This document shows, piece by piece, positions 1 through 9,990 of a DNA stretch of 64,000 nucleotides (positions are counted from its first letter, which is position 1; each line of letters begins with the position of its first letter). Source of the stretch: Aphrocallistes beatrix. Lineage: Eukaryota > Porifera > Hexactinellida > Sceptrulophora > Aphrocallistidae. Location of the stretch: contig OY725488.1 of the NCBI GenBank assembly GCA_963281255.1, positions 5,739,524-5,803,523 of the forward strand. The letters are read 5' to 3'. Under the pieces are notes generated by a model. The model was given only the letters and a program-made list of their open reading frames with translations, searched no databases and was not told the origin of the DNA. The position numbers were made by a program, and so were the translations under genes.

Positions 1-1594
1 TCCATGGTTCCACACTGTGTCCTGACTGCTTTATCACAGTGGCGATGCTCCGTAGAAAAGGAAGGTCTCCCTCTGTGAACAAAGTCACAGCTCTCCCAGA
101 CCTCCCTGCCCTGCCTGTGCGCCCCACCCGGTGGATGTAGGAGACCAGCGAGCTAGGCATATCGAAGTTAATCACCATGTTAACACCTTTGAAGTCCATC
201 CCCCTGGCCACCAGCTCCGTGGCGATCATCACCCACAACTTGCCAGAGCGGAACGCCTTCACGACGTTGTCTCTCTGCGCTTGTGTGCGCTCGGAATGAA
301 TCACGTCCGCATTGATGCCGTCGTAGATCAGCTCCCGCATCAGATCCCGCGCTCGGTCTACCGTGTCCAGGAAGATGAGTACAGGTGGATCCAGCTGTCC
401 CTCCTTCACCATCTGTCTGATCGCCAGTATCTTTCCGCCCTCTGTTCCCACGAACTTGAGCTCCTGCCGCACCAGGTTACACGCGGAATTTCTCACCCCT
501 ACCGTGACTCGAGCATGGTTGGGGAGGTGTGCCCGGCACCACTCCTCCACCTTGTCGGGGAGTGTGGCTGAGAAGAGACCCATGCAGAGGTCCGGATGGG
601 AGCAGGCGGACAGGATGGCAGAGATCTGCTTCACGAACGGCTGCTTGCTCTCAGCCTCGAACAGCTTGTCCGCTTCATCCAGCACCAGCCAGCGGACCGC
701 GTCGAGGGATATCCCGGGCGGCTGAGAGGAGAGGAGGGAGACAAGGCGCTTCGGAGTGGCCACCAAGATGTCCAGTTTCAAGGCGCCAGAAGGAGAGTAG
801 ACCTGAGCAGCGGAGGATGACTTAGTGAGTAAGTGAATGCGAAATTTGACACCTCTTGAGAGTCGCACGAATTCACGGTGTATCTGCGCTGCTAGCTCCC
901 TGGTGGGCGTTAGTACCAGGGCCCGGAACCCGACCCTCTGAGGCTGCGAGAGGTGTGAGAGGATGGGGAGGGCGAACGCAGCGGTCTTCCCGGAACCCGT
1001 GGGGGCACAGCATAGCACGTCTCTCCCCTGCATGAGCAGCGGCACCGCCTGCATCTGGACGGGCGTGGGAGAAAAGAATCCTGAACGGATGAGGTTGTCC
1101 AGGAGGCAGGAGGACATCTGGGAGGAGTAGCAGTCGTTGAGAGATTGGAAGGAGTCATGGGGTGCAGGGATGTCGCTACTCTTGATGTGAATCTTGTATT
1201 GTTTTCTCAGACTAGCTGATAGGTCAGGGGATGGATCGGATTGTTTGGTAAGCTTTCTCTTCTTTTTGGAACGGGGTACTGAGTCTGAGGATAGCAACCG
1301 TATTGGAGAAGAATCCTCCGAGTCCGAGTCGTCTGCGGATTCTAACACTTCCTCCTGAACGGTTAGAGTTACTTCTTTATTGGAAAGTTCTGATTTCTTC
1401 CGTTTCCTGCTAGCTCCTTCATGTCTACCTTCCTGAGAGAATTCCCCGAAGAAGTCTAGAGAAATTCTCGGATCGGTGGCAGGAGTCTGGGGCTGTTTGT
1501 TCTTATGGAACTGACTTTGAACGATTGTGTTAGATCCGCCTTTGAATGAAGCGCCTACTTTTAGTCTCTGGAATAATTTATCCGTGTCTACCAT
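1..1594 (-). CDS. DDX52: DEAD-box RNA helicase DDX52/ROK1, C-terminus off the left edge
   Basis: Open on the minus strand from an ATG at 1594 to the window edge (about 531 residues, no stop). All main helicase motifs are visible: Q-motif with PTPVQMQA, Walker A APTGSGKT near residue 197, PTRELA, DEAD near residue 306, SAT near 342, HRVGRTGRAGR near 488. The N-terminus (MVDTDKLFQRL, then LDFFG) and the segment with VIHSERTQAQRDN are typical of DDX52 rather than other DEAD-box families. Known family role: nucleolar helicase (yeast Rok1) for early 18S rRNA processing and release of snR30 in small-subunit assembly. The acidic, lysine-rich stretch between residues about 60 and 150 is the usual variable linker. 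The visible part is intronless. A bent coding GC content relative to the flanks is typical of the housekeeping genes here. The stop codon and about 60-80 expected C-terminal residues lie outside the window. Confidence 0.95.
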   Translation of the reverse strand, partial: MVDTDKLFQRLKVGASFKGGSNTIVQSQFHKNKQPQTPATDPRISLDFFGEFSQEGRHEGASRKRKKSELSNKEVTLTVQEEVLESADDSDSEDSSPIRLLSSDSVPRSKKKRKLTKQSDPSPDLSASLRKQYKIHIKSSDIPAPHDSFQSLNDCYSSQMSSCLLDNLIRSGFFSPTPVQMQAVPLLMQGRDVLCCAPTGSGKTAAFALPILSHLSQPQRVGFRALVLTPTRELAAQIHREFVRLSRGVKFRIHLLTKSSSAAQVYSPSGALKLDILVATPKRLVSLLSSQPPGISLDAVRWLVLDEADKLFEAESKQPFVKQISAILSACSHPDLCMGLFSATLPDKVEEWCRAHLPNHARVTVGVRNSACNLVRQELKFVGTEGGKILAIRQMVKEGQLDPPVLIFLDTVDRARDLMRELIYDGINADVIHSERTQAQRDNVVKAFRSGKLWVMIATELVARGMDFKGVNMVINFDMPSSLVSYIHRVGRTGRAGRSGRAVTLFTEGDLPFLRSIATVIKQSGHSVEPW

Positions 1595-1695
1595 CTAAAA
1601 GCAAAAATTAATGAATACAAATATATAGTATGTAGTTTCATGAATCTGGGTGATTTTAAAAATCTCAATTCAATCAGAATTTAATTTTAATTATA

Positions 1696-1814
1696 AAAGC
1701 CCCTCACAGAGGTGTGCCTCCACCTTCCTGAGATGATGCACAAGCACAACATATGCTGTGTATCATCATTCAGGGAAATGGAAGCACACTCCCATCCTAT
1801 CTGTGAGGGGCTTT
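1696..1814. repeat. Short foldback MITE
   Basis: Terminal inverted repeats AAAGCCCCTCACAGA and TCTGTGAGGGGCTTT bound a 119 bp unit containing GAAGCACACTC near the right end. A related unit sits at 10146-10261, and GCACACTC-containing fragments lie near 8057 and 8221, so this is a dispersed family. No open frame. I could not define a target-site duplication with confidence. Confidence 0.7.
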
Positions 1815-1908
1815 CTCCATACTGGACATCTCTTGTCAGGGGAGTGACTACGGCCGGGACATAGCTAATTTACGGAATGGAACGGTACTATTCTGTGAAA
1901 TCTGAGTA

Positions 1909-1964
1909 CCTAATTTACGGAATATTCCATTCCGGATATTGTACGGAGTATTCCGTAAATTAGG
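1909..1964. repeat. Inverted repeat of CCTAATTTACGGAATATT
   Basis: Arms CCTAATTTACGGAATATT and AGTATTCCGTAAATTAGG face each other with about 20 bp between; a third copy of CTAATTTACGGAAT lies at 1866-1879. It is probably the relic of a small foldback element. Confidence 0.6.
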
Positions 1965-2005
1965 CATTTATAATATCCGGAATGGATTGTCTCTATTGCT
2001 GAGGT

Positions 2006-2072
2006 ATTGAAAAGTCGAGTGCGCATACGAACTCGACCCTTTTGAATGCGCATGCGCACTCGACTTTTCAAT
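2006..2072. repeat. Hairpin with 21 bp perfect arms
   Basis: A 21 bp arm at 2006-2026 (core AAAGTCGAGTGCGCAT) is matched without mismatch by its reverse complement at 2052-2072, with a 25 bp loop that itself contains part of the arm (ACTCGACC). It lies between the start of DDX52 and the 3' end of the ANKRD16-like gene. Confidence 0.75.
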
Positions 2073-2150
2073 ATATGTATTGCTGGCCGTATCATCAGCG
2101 CACTAACATTTTTTTCAAAACACATACAATTAATCTAGAGTCGACTTATA

Positions 2151-3107
2151 TTAAATTATTTTCATGAAATTTAGTTTTATTGATTCTGGGTTTGGTTTGC
2201 TACTGCTACATAATTCTGCAAGCTCTGTCGGAGTTCTCCCAAATGAGTCTCTTATTGCGGTGCTGGCTCCTTCAGATACCAACGCACTTACTGCCTCTGC
2301 GTGTCCCTCTCTCATAGCGTAGTGGAGAGGTGTGAATCCATTCGAACTGGCCTTTGAATTGACTTTGAGTTTCGTTCTCGACAAGAGTGCTCTGATACAT
2401 GCGACAGATCCAGACTGAGCAGCAATGTGTAAAGGAGTTCGTCCAGATTTGTCAAGGATGTCCGTACTGCCGCCATGTCCCAGCAACCTAATCAAGCAGT
2501 CTGTAGCTGGCAGCCTGCACGCGTCCATTAGAGGAGAAACCCCGCATACATCTTGTACGTCAATTGCTATCCACGATTGCTCGAGTAGGAACTCCAAGGC
2601 ATTGGACTGGTCGTTAATTGCTGTGGTATGCAATGGCGTTCGGCCGTTCCTACTTACGCACTGCCAACTATTAGGCTCAGCCTCTAGCAGATACTTCAGA
2701 ATTGCCACATCTCCATGTCGACATGCGATCATAAATGCATTCCATCCATCTTTGTTTTCAATATCCAATCTTCCTCCAGCTTTCACTAGCAATCTGATTG
2801 TGTCTAAGCTGTCTCGAGTGCAGGCTAACATTAACGGAGTCCAGTCACCCCTCTTTAGAGAATTAGGATCAGCTCCAGCTCCTAATAGCAATCTAACACA
2901 TTCAGATTGCGAATAGATGCAAGACTCATGCAATGCTGTCTTCCCATCACTGTTTTTATGTGCGAGGTAATTTTCTACGTTGCAACATGTCGCGAGTAAG
3001 TCTCTAACTGTATCAACATTCCCCGTTTTACAAGCTTGAGAAAGTGATGAATCTTTAGCTTGGTGGATATAATTCATTGATAAACTGGAAAATATTCTCA
3101 TTTTCAT
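2151..3107 (-). CDS. ANKRD16: Ankyrin-repeat protein, ANKRD16-like
   Basis: A 318-residue intronless frame made almost wholly of ankyrin repeats (about eight, from residue 20 to 300). The string and spacing of ACTR after DWTPLM, NKDGWNAF, RTPLHT and CGVSPLMDA matches ANKRD16 rather than a generic ankyrin protein. Known role of ANKRD16 in vertebrates: it binds alanyl-tRNA synthetase and takes up wrongly activated serine on lysine side chains, preventing serine-for-alanine mistranslation. The protein is about 40 residues shorter than the vertebrate one, missing roughly one N-terminal repeat and having a degenerate last repeat. Either the first ATG or the Met at residue 11 could be the start. 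Orthology is inferred from motif order and recalled family features; function here is unproven. Confidence 0.82.
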   Translation of the reverse strand: MKMRIFSSLSMNYIHQAKDSSLSQACKTGNVDTVRDLLATCCNVENYLAHKNSDGKTALHESCIYSQSECVRLLLGAGADPNSLKRGDWTPLMLACTRDSLDTIRLLVKAGGRLDIENKDGWNAFMIACRHGDVAILKYLLEAEPNSWQCVSRNGRTPLHTTAINDQSNALEFLLEQSWIAIDVQDVCGVSPLMDACRLPATDCLIRLLGHGGSTDILDKSGRTPLHIAAQSGSVACIRALLSRTKLKVNSKASSNGFTPLHYAMREGHAEAVSALVSEGASTAIRDSFGRTPTELAELCSSSKPNPESIKLNFMKII

Positions 3108-3240
3108 ACGATTATATAGTCAAGTGCTTTGTGAATTTAATGTACGGAGTATATAAAAGCATCAAATTTTGCATGACGTCTTACTTGGGGGATACATACA
3201 ATTCGTGACAGGTTTAATGCAGTCTAACATCGATTTAATG

Positions 3241-3420
3241 AGGATTCCTATGGGATTCCCATTGGATTGCTGAAGGGATCTCCATGGAGATTCCCAACAG
3301 GATTCCTATGCGGATTTCATGGAACTAGCTTTCAGAACTCGTCTGATAATCAGGGTTGTCGTGGGAATGGGAATCCCCATGGGATAGGAATGGGAATGAC
3401 TTTTGCCCCGTCCCTTTTTT
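3241..3420. repeat. Relic of GGGAATGGGAATCCCC foldback family
   Basis: Dense interplay of GGGATTCCCAT, GGAGATTCCCA and GGGAATGGGAATCCCC words, starting CAGGGTTGTCGTGGGAAT at about 3353. The same words and the same terminus recur in the well-bounded element at 53853-54011, so this is a broken copy of that hAT-type MITE. Confidence 0.6.
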
Positions 3421-3884
3421 TCCAGAGGTACCAAATTATTTGTCGTTTTCCTTCTTTGCTAGAATCCGTGAGTTGAAAAAGTAGCTCTACAAATAAAACT
3501 GTAGCCTGAAGTATACAGTTCCTAGGGTAAATACGATATTGTATAGAAGTTAGCCAATCAAGTTAGGCTTGTAATCTAGCTTAGAGCTGTAATGACTAGA
3601 ATCTGAAATCGATAAATTAGTCTCATTATTTATTGGACAACCCTTGTATATATGGTGTCTCAAAAGTCCTGCAATAACCAATTTACCTCGTTAATTTTAC
3701 TAAGATCATTAGTTTTTTCCAAATTAGCTTGCATAAATGAAATCTAGCACCCATATTGCATAGAAATGAGCTCAACTCATTACGCAAAAGACATTTCTTA
3801 TAAAATTTTGAATAATTACATACTATTGACTCCAAAATGTGGAGCTCAAAAGTGCTAAGCGCGCTTATATATATATTGTGTTCA

Positions 3885-4862
3885 CAAAAAATTCAAATAT
3901 TTGAATCTTTAGATGTTTACCCTTCAAATAGTTTACTTTGATCACTAGGGATCGACCGGGAATCCCGGTTGAATCCCGGTTTTGCCGGGATTTGGCTATT
4001 TTACCGGGATCCCGGTTATTGCCGGGATCGCCTAAATTTACCGGGATCTAGCCGGGAATTTAAAAACCTTTATATAGTGGAACTCAGAATGAATTAATAT
4101 TCTATTCATGTAATTTATGGTTAAACGTAGTTATTATACACTATAGACATTAACATTAATTTATTTCAGAATTTTTGACACCCCGCTATTCCGAATTCCG
4201 ACCATTCTTTGAGGACGAAACCCTACCTAAGGCTACATTTAACCTCAGAAATACGGTCAATTCATTACATCAATCGTTCACTACTTGTTGAATCAATAGT
4301 TACGTGTTAAACCAAAACATTTTATTGACAATTGACAATATGTACTAATCCCGGCAAAAAAATTGACAATCCCGGCAAAATCCCGTCCCGGCAGAAAATC
4401 TTATCCCGGTCGATCACTATTGATCACCAAATGTTTACCATAAAAAATTCAAGCAACATTTTTGATGAGTTAAAATCTACTGGTTTGGAGATATTGGTGA
4501 AATCAGTTGGGGCCATTAATAATTAAAAGTATGAAGGCTGGTCCCAGCTATTTCACCAATATCTCCAAACCGGTAGATTTTAACTCGTCAAAATGTATTA
4601 TTAGCTGAACTGAAACCACACCCAAATATATCGATACAAAGTTGCTAGATCCTTTACTTATATCAGAAGTACTCTTTTTGCAATTTTATCCCTAAACCGG
4701 AAAAATCACATCATAAATCTGCACTTGGAGAAGCCTACCTTGCGCAACTACTAAATCATCTCCAAATTGCTTGAATTTTTTATGGTGAACATTTGGTACT
4801 CAAAGTAAACTATTTGAAGGTAAGCATCTAAAGATTTAAACTTTTGAACTTTTTGAAACACT
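3885..4862. repeat. Large foldback element interrupted by a hAT element
   Basis: Left arm around 3890-3945 and 4428-4512 pairs with right arm 4548-4600 and 4765-4860. Matching words are AATCTTTAGATGTTTACC against its complement near 4830, and TTTGGAGATATTGGTGAAAT against 4551-4570. The right arm carries about 170 bp with no partner in the left arm. The hAT element at 3946-4419 sits inside the left arm. Confidence 0.6.
3946..4419. mobile_element. Non-autonomous hAT element, CCCGG-word type (474 bp)
   Basis: Flanked by an exact 8 bp target duplication TTGATCAC (3938-3945 and 4420-4427), a hAT hallmark. Inverted termini TAGGGATCGACCGGGA and TCCCGGTCGATCACTA. Both subterminal zones are filled with clustered ATCCCGG/CCGGGAT words, the central part is AT-rich, and no transposase frame is present. 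Confidence 0.85.
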
Positions 4863-5868
4863 CTAATATATGTACACATATACATTAATCGAGTTTTAAT
4901 AGTAAGGATGTGTAACAATTAAAATATACACGTAGTAACTGATTATTTGAATATATTTAGTTCACTTTGTAATTAGATTTATGGCTACTCTAATATACGT
5001 ACTATACACATATACATTAATCGAGTTTTAATAGTACAGGGTGGCTCATAAGTTCTGTGACAAGCTTCATTAGGTATAATATTTCTAATACTCAAACAAT
5101 CTTAGCTATTATGGTCTTTAGAGATTCTAAATCAAATATTCTCAATGATTCTAGAAGACTTTTCCAGTCTAAGACCTGTAACTGTGTTTTGTAAGGTGAT
5201 TTTTATGGGGAAAAAATGTGTCCTGGCACGCAGCGAAAATCCAGTATCAGGACCCACTGCTTTTCAAATGATCTTTCTAGAGTCTTCAAATTCTACGAAA
5301 AATTGGCTCTCACATTTCCCTCGAACAATCTAAATTTGTAGAAATATAGGATGTTTATATCAGTACATATTGAGAACCATTTGGATCAGATTTTTGGTGA
5401 TGTAATTTTGGGTGATTTTGCAAAATGTACCTAATTTGATCTCGTGAAATAATAACTTTCTCTCGTTTCTGATAATGAATTCAATGGATTTATGAAATAT
5501 TTCCATGGTGAATGAAAGGTATCTGGTGCTAAATCGCCATAGGACATCGATTATAAAGACATTTTTTACAGAAGTAGAGACCTTGATTCTCGATTTTCGC
5601 TGCGTGCCAGGACACATTTCCCCCCCATAAAACTCACCATACAAAACACAGTTCCAGGTCTTAGACTCGATAAATATATTAAAATCATTGAGAATATTCG
5701 AATTACAATCTCTAAAGATCATAATAGCCAAGATAGTTTGAGTATACATCATTTTATATATAATGAAGCTTGTATCAGAACTTATGAGCCACCCTGTAAG
5801 GATATGTAACAATTAAATGTAACAATTGAATATATTTAGTTCACTTTGTAATTAGATTTATGGCTACG
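4861..5868 (+). repeat. Tandem duplication of about 127 bp, second copy split
   Basis: The stretch 4861-4988 (CTCTAATATA through TTTATGGCTAC) is repeated at 4988-5036 plus 5799-5868. The second copy is interrupted by the mariner-type element 5037-5796 and ends on the start codon region of the propeller gene at 5860. So a decapitated copy of that gene's ATGGCTAC start lies at 4981. Both copies contain the Helitron-like terminus TCGAGTTTTAATAGTAAGGA. Confidence 0.8.
5037..5796. mobile_element. Tc1/mariner-type foldback MITE (760 bp)
   Basis: Termini CAGGGTGGCTCATAAGTT and AACTTATGAGCCACCCTG with a TA duplication on both sides (5035-5036, 5797-5798). The inverted arms extend over some 200 bp each (GTGTCCTGGCACGCAGCGAAA recurs in complement near 5600). 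No transposase frame; the minus-strand open frame over 5360-5812 is a chance reading of the arm. Confidence 0.88.
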
Positions 5869-7091
5869 AATGATCCTTCTTCAGACCATAAAGAAGATAA
5901 TTTTGTTTTAGAGTTGAAGAGGATCAGACAGCAAATACAACAAAAGTTCAGCGATGTGACTGACCTTGTGAAGGCTAGAGAGTGTGAACTTTTAAAGGAG
6001 TTAGATACCATTATAGCTTGTCATCAGTCTTATCGAAATGAAATTGAGAAAATATCTGAGAAAAAAAGAGATTTTGAAGCCATGAAGAAAGTATTAGAGC
6101 TAGATCTTAGTACATCAGTTGTAAAAACTTTTCAAACGAAATATTTCAAAGAAATTACTGAAGAATTGCAATCAATTAAGATTCCCGCTGAACCCCAAAT
6201 GATCCAATTCGTGTGTGACAATAACAATATATTTTCGGAATTGAACAAGTTGGGTAGTTTGGTAGAAAAGGTTAAATGTGTCGACTACAAGAGTAAAGTG
6301 CATCCTATAGTGAGTGTTGGTGAAAAAGGAGAAGGAAAAGATCAGTTGTGTGAACCGTATGGAACGGCAGTTGATAATAAAAACGGTAACATATTTGTTG
6401 CAGATCGATTTAATAACTGCGTAAAGGTATTCGATAGCTCTGGAAAGGTCTTGTTCAAATTCGGGGATAGTGACGGTATGTCATGCCCTAGGTGTCTAGT
6501 TATTACCGAGAATAGAATCCTAATATCGAATGGAGATTACTCTATCCACGTTTATCAATTAAATGGCGACTTTGTACTGAAAATTGGAAGATTTGGGAAA
6601 GGCGAAGGTGAAATTAATTATCCCCGTGGTATTACTTATGATGAATCGAGTGGTGATGTTTACATCTGTGATTCTAAAAATAATCGTGTTCAAATTCTTT
6701 CTAAAGAATTTACTTTCAAATCTCAGTTTGGTGCTGATAGACTCAAACGTCCTCGTGATGTGAAACTCTCGAAAGAACACATTTTTATTCTGGATGAGTC
6801 AAATCCTTGTTTGCATTTGTATAGCTATGATCTTATTCTAGTGAAGAGTGTCATTTCGCGAGGGCGAGACATGCAAGCTGAAGTACCTCTTTCTTTCTTT
6901 ATTGATAATTCCAAAAATATCCTCGTAACTGATTTGGCTTCTGATTGCGTTCATATATTTAATCCTCAACAAGTGTTGATCCACAAGATCCACACCACAC
7001 TTCTACTCATCCCATGGGAGTAGTTGTGGACGATAAAGGAAGAGTCATAGTAGCATGTCAAGCTGAAAAAGATTGCCTTCAGATATTTTAG
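5860..7091 (+). CDS. Coiled-coil plus NHL-propeller protein, C-terminal frameshift
   Basis: Starts at an ATG and reads 387 residues before a stop at 7023. Residues about 10-130 are charged and helical (likely coiled coil). From about residue 150 NHL repeats follow, with typical words PYGTAVDNKNGNIFVADRFN, PRGITYDESSGDVYICDSKN and FIDNSKNILVTDLASD. There is no RING finger and no B-box. After residue about 376 the frame loses NHL character, while another frame continues with MGVVVDDKGRVIVACQAEKD to a stop at 7091, exactly the expected last blade. A one-base indel (real or an assembly error) is therefore likely. Probable role by family: cytosolic propeller scaffold of the TRIM-NHL type; ligand unknown. 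Its 5' flank was duplicated and then hit by a mariner-type element. Confidence 0.8.
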
Positions 7092-8391
7092 AATATAATG
7101 GGATGATATTCCCTCTCTACGCGTACTTTCTGGCTCTTTTATATATATTCTATCCTGAATTCTCAATTTATTTTATCTATTTTTTTATGTTTGTATAAAA
7201 GTTTGTTTGTATAATACTCAGCATATGCGGAGAATGGTGTAGTATTTACGGCTTCATAATAGTGAACTAATTTAAAGAGCTTAATTAATTTTAGTGGGTT
7301 CGGTTTGGGACTGCACCCCTCATCCACCTCTGTCTCTGGTATACCTTTATAGTGCGGATGCCACAGGTTAAAACCACTGACTTAAGTATCTGCCATTTCT
7401 AGAGAAGGGAAAATGTCAAAATTAAATTTTTAAAAGAAGAGTGCTCTCGCACTTGAAAACTTTGGAGCACGCTCCCCCGTTTCTGCTACTATTTCAATAG
7501 ATCACTTCAGCCGCACACCTGGAGTTGGAGTGTGCTCCTAAAAGTAGGATTACAAATGTAAAACTTAATTATGGTACTCAAAGAACTTATGCCACACCCA
7601 TACCGCGAATATCGCCAAAATATTGGTGCGGCGGTCACTGCACCTGCTGCACCTGCTCCTTCGGCTCTGATTAGGGTACATGTCTGTTTGTATTTTAGGG
7701 TAGCCCTTAGTCAATCAGACATGCTAACTTGGGCCATGGAGAAAGCAGGACGCGACATTGAATTTCGCGGGACATGGCGGGACGCAATTGGAAAGTATTA
7801 TACATGTAATAAAAAAAACGGGATATAATGGGGAAATTTCATGTAAAAAGGGACAGTCATGAAAATTATCTTAATAGAAGAGTGAAAAAAGCGAAAACGT
7901 GGCAGTTTGCATGTGTGGTCAATCATAAAAAGGGAGATTGCTATCCCGATTCGATCATTTCTCCGATCTTGTACTTGTAGCACAGACTTTTACGTATTTA
8001 AACGCATAATCAGTCGCGTCTCTCTGGGCGCCCTTCTGGTGTGTCCACCTCAGCAAAAAGCACACTCTTATCCCATCCCATCTGTCAGGGACTATTTGGG
8101 ATCTGTTGCTGATATTAATAATATATGCCAGGAGTTGTAATGAGTTTCTTCTCTAGATTTTACTTATCGATCTCTTGCGTCTGGGAAGTATCAATTCATT
8201 TTATTCAACTGATTTAAAAAAGCACACTCCCGCGTCTGTGAGAATTTTTCACTCATTTGTTGTGTGGGAAACAAAAAAAAAATTATAACCAAAACTATTA
8301 AATCGTGATCCTTCTATAATTATCGAAAATTATCTTATTGATCCCTAATTATCCTCCCAACTTTGAGCTGTATTTCTTTGAGTTAGAAGCT
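7092..8391. other. Intergenic, mostly decayed repeats
   Basis: Holds the bounded repeat at 7719-7914, fragments of the GCACACTC MITE family near 7440-7545, 8057 and 8221-8250, and AT-rich filler. No convincing coding region. Confidence 0.5.
7719..7914. repeat. GCGGGAC-rich inverted-terminus repeat, copy 1
   Basis: Begins ACATGCTAACTTGG and ends GGCAGTTTGCATGT; interior has TTGAATTTCGCGGGACATGG and several GGGACA words. A second copy at 42910-43103 shares the termini and these interior words in the same order. Confidence 0.75.
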
Positions 8392-9291
8392 ATGGCCAGT
8401 GCAAATTTGATGGATGGTGTCAGCATACCGGAAAATATAAGTATCAGTGAAGTACCAGGTGCAGACTTCAAGAAGAGAGAGTATCCTGTGCGAGGCGCTT
8501 GTCAGCACAGAGGAGGGAAAAGCGTAGAACCTAGAGTGTTCTGCTGTCCAAACTCAATCGCCATCGATGAAATAACTCAGAATGTATTTATTTGTGATGG
8601 TGGAAACGACCGTGTACAAGTGCTAACGGCCTCTTTTGAATTCTCACATGAGTTCAATGATGGCATGGATACGCCGTTCGGTATATGCATCAGTGAGAAT
8701 AATGTCTACGTGACGCAGTGTAGAGGCGACCATCTCAACGTGTACTCGAAGCAGGGCAAGTTACTCAAGCTAGTTGGAAAGCAAGGAGATAAAGAGCTGC
8801 AGTTTCTATACCCCACAGGGGTTGCTGTCTCTACAGAGAAGAAGAAAGTTTACGTTTGTGACATGGAGAACGATCGCATTCAATGCTTGAATATGAATCT
8901 GACATTCGATTCGTTCATTCCTGATATCAAGCTTCCTCAAGATGTCAAACTGACCTCTGATAGGATTGTTGTTCTTAGTTTAGATGAAAAATGTGTCCGA
9001 AACTACGATTACGATCATAATTTGCTGGGAAAGATGATTCCCATTGGAGTAGGGTTTCCAACTCAACTCTGTATCGATGCTAAAGGCAATATTCTGCTTT
9101 CGGATGGCATGGCTATCTGTGTGTCCATCTTCTCACCTAGTGGAGAACTATTACAGAAGTTGGGTATGGATGGGTTGTACAGAGGAAAGTTCCTAATGCC
9201 TTCTGGGATTGCTTTGGACTCAGAAAACAGAATAATTATAGTATCTCAGAGTCCTGAAGAGTGTGTTCAGTCGTTTGAATTAAAATTGTAA
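8392..9291 (+). CDS. NHL-repeat propeller protein
   Basis: First in-frame ATG at 8392 gives 299 residues; the frame is open a little further upstream but without another ATG. At least five NHL-type blades are visible, with PNSIAIDEITQNVFICDGGN, PTGVAVSTEKKKVYVCDMEN and PSGIALDSENRIIIVSQSPE. It lacks RING, B-box and coiled coil. An upstream exon carrying them cannot be excluded, since an AG acceptor-like site lies just before the ATG (GTTAGAAG). Blade sequence is related to the gene at 5860 in the same orientation 1.3 kb upstream, so the two are probably an old tandem pair. Confidence 0.8.
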   Translation: MASANLMDGVSIPENISISEVPGADFKKREYPVRGACQHRGGKSVEPRVFCCPNSIAIDEITQNVFICDGGNDRVQVLTASFEFSHEFNDGMDTPFGICISENNVYVTQCRGDHLNVYSKQGKLLKLVGKQGDKELQFLYPTGVAVSTEKKKVYVCDMENDRIQCLNMNLTFDSFIPDIKLPQDVKLTSDRIVVLSLDEKCVRNYDYDHNLLGKMIPIGVGFPTQLCIDAKGNILLSDGMAICVSIFSPSGELLQKLGMDGLYRGKFLMPSGIALDSENRIIIVSQSPEECVQSFELKL

Positions 9292-9575
9292 GATATTTGG
9301 GATCTGTTACTGATAGGAATGGTATATGTCCGAGTTGCAGTGAGTTTATCCCCTCTCTAGATTATACTTATCGATAGATTGTGTCAGGGATGTATCAACT
9401 CATTTTGAGCTTGCAAAAATGATATTTTGGTCTATCAATTTATTAAGAAAATATTTAGTATCAGCCGACTCATTGTATATCAAAACAAGCGCACTTGTGC
9501 TGCACGGATCTCGAACACTTCGCGTCCGAATGAGGCGCTTGGTGAACTCAAATATGTAGATGCATGGGTTAAATT

Positions 9576-9990
9576 TAGGGCAAGATCTTTCGATCCATGA
9601 CCGGAAGATCCGGATCGCGATCCTTTTTTTGAGGATCGAGATCGGATCAACGATCCTTTTTAAAAGTAGGATCGGGATCGGATCGAAACTTTTACTGAAT
9701 TCGATCCGATCCTTTTTCTTTTTAATCCCCAAGTTGGAAGTGAAAGTGTTTTATGTTGATTAAATATATTTTTTTAATGTGTTTTATGGTTTGAATACTA
9801 ACTTAAGCACTAAGCACGCCCCCAGGCTGCCGCAGACGGACGGACATTGCACGCTGTCCATGCCATAAGGCATCTCCTTCCAGGAGCTGTCAAAAAATGA
9901 TAGTCCCCTCTGACTCTTATTGAAAGGATCTTTTTGGGGATCGTGATCGGATCGAAGATCCTTTTTTTTTGAGGATCGACTAATGCCCTA
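9576..9990. mobile_element. Non-autonomous hAT element, GGATCG-word type (415 bp)
   Basis: Exact 8 bp target duplication GTTAAATT (9568-9575, 9991-9998). Termini TAGGGCAAGATC and TCGACTAATGCCCTA. Both arms are packed with GGATCG/CGATCC words; the centre is AT-rich. Built like the element at 3946 but with a different repeated word. Confidence 0.85.

Noticed and set aside
131-1158. Several open frames over the first kilobase on both strands
   Set aside because: All are out of frame with the DDX52 helicase motifs, which run unbroken on the minus strand.
8338-8391. Upstream extension of the propeller gene beginning at a non-ATG codon
   Set aside because: Eukaryotic context favours the ATG at 8392; the extension has no NHL character.
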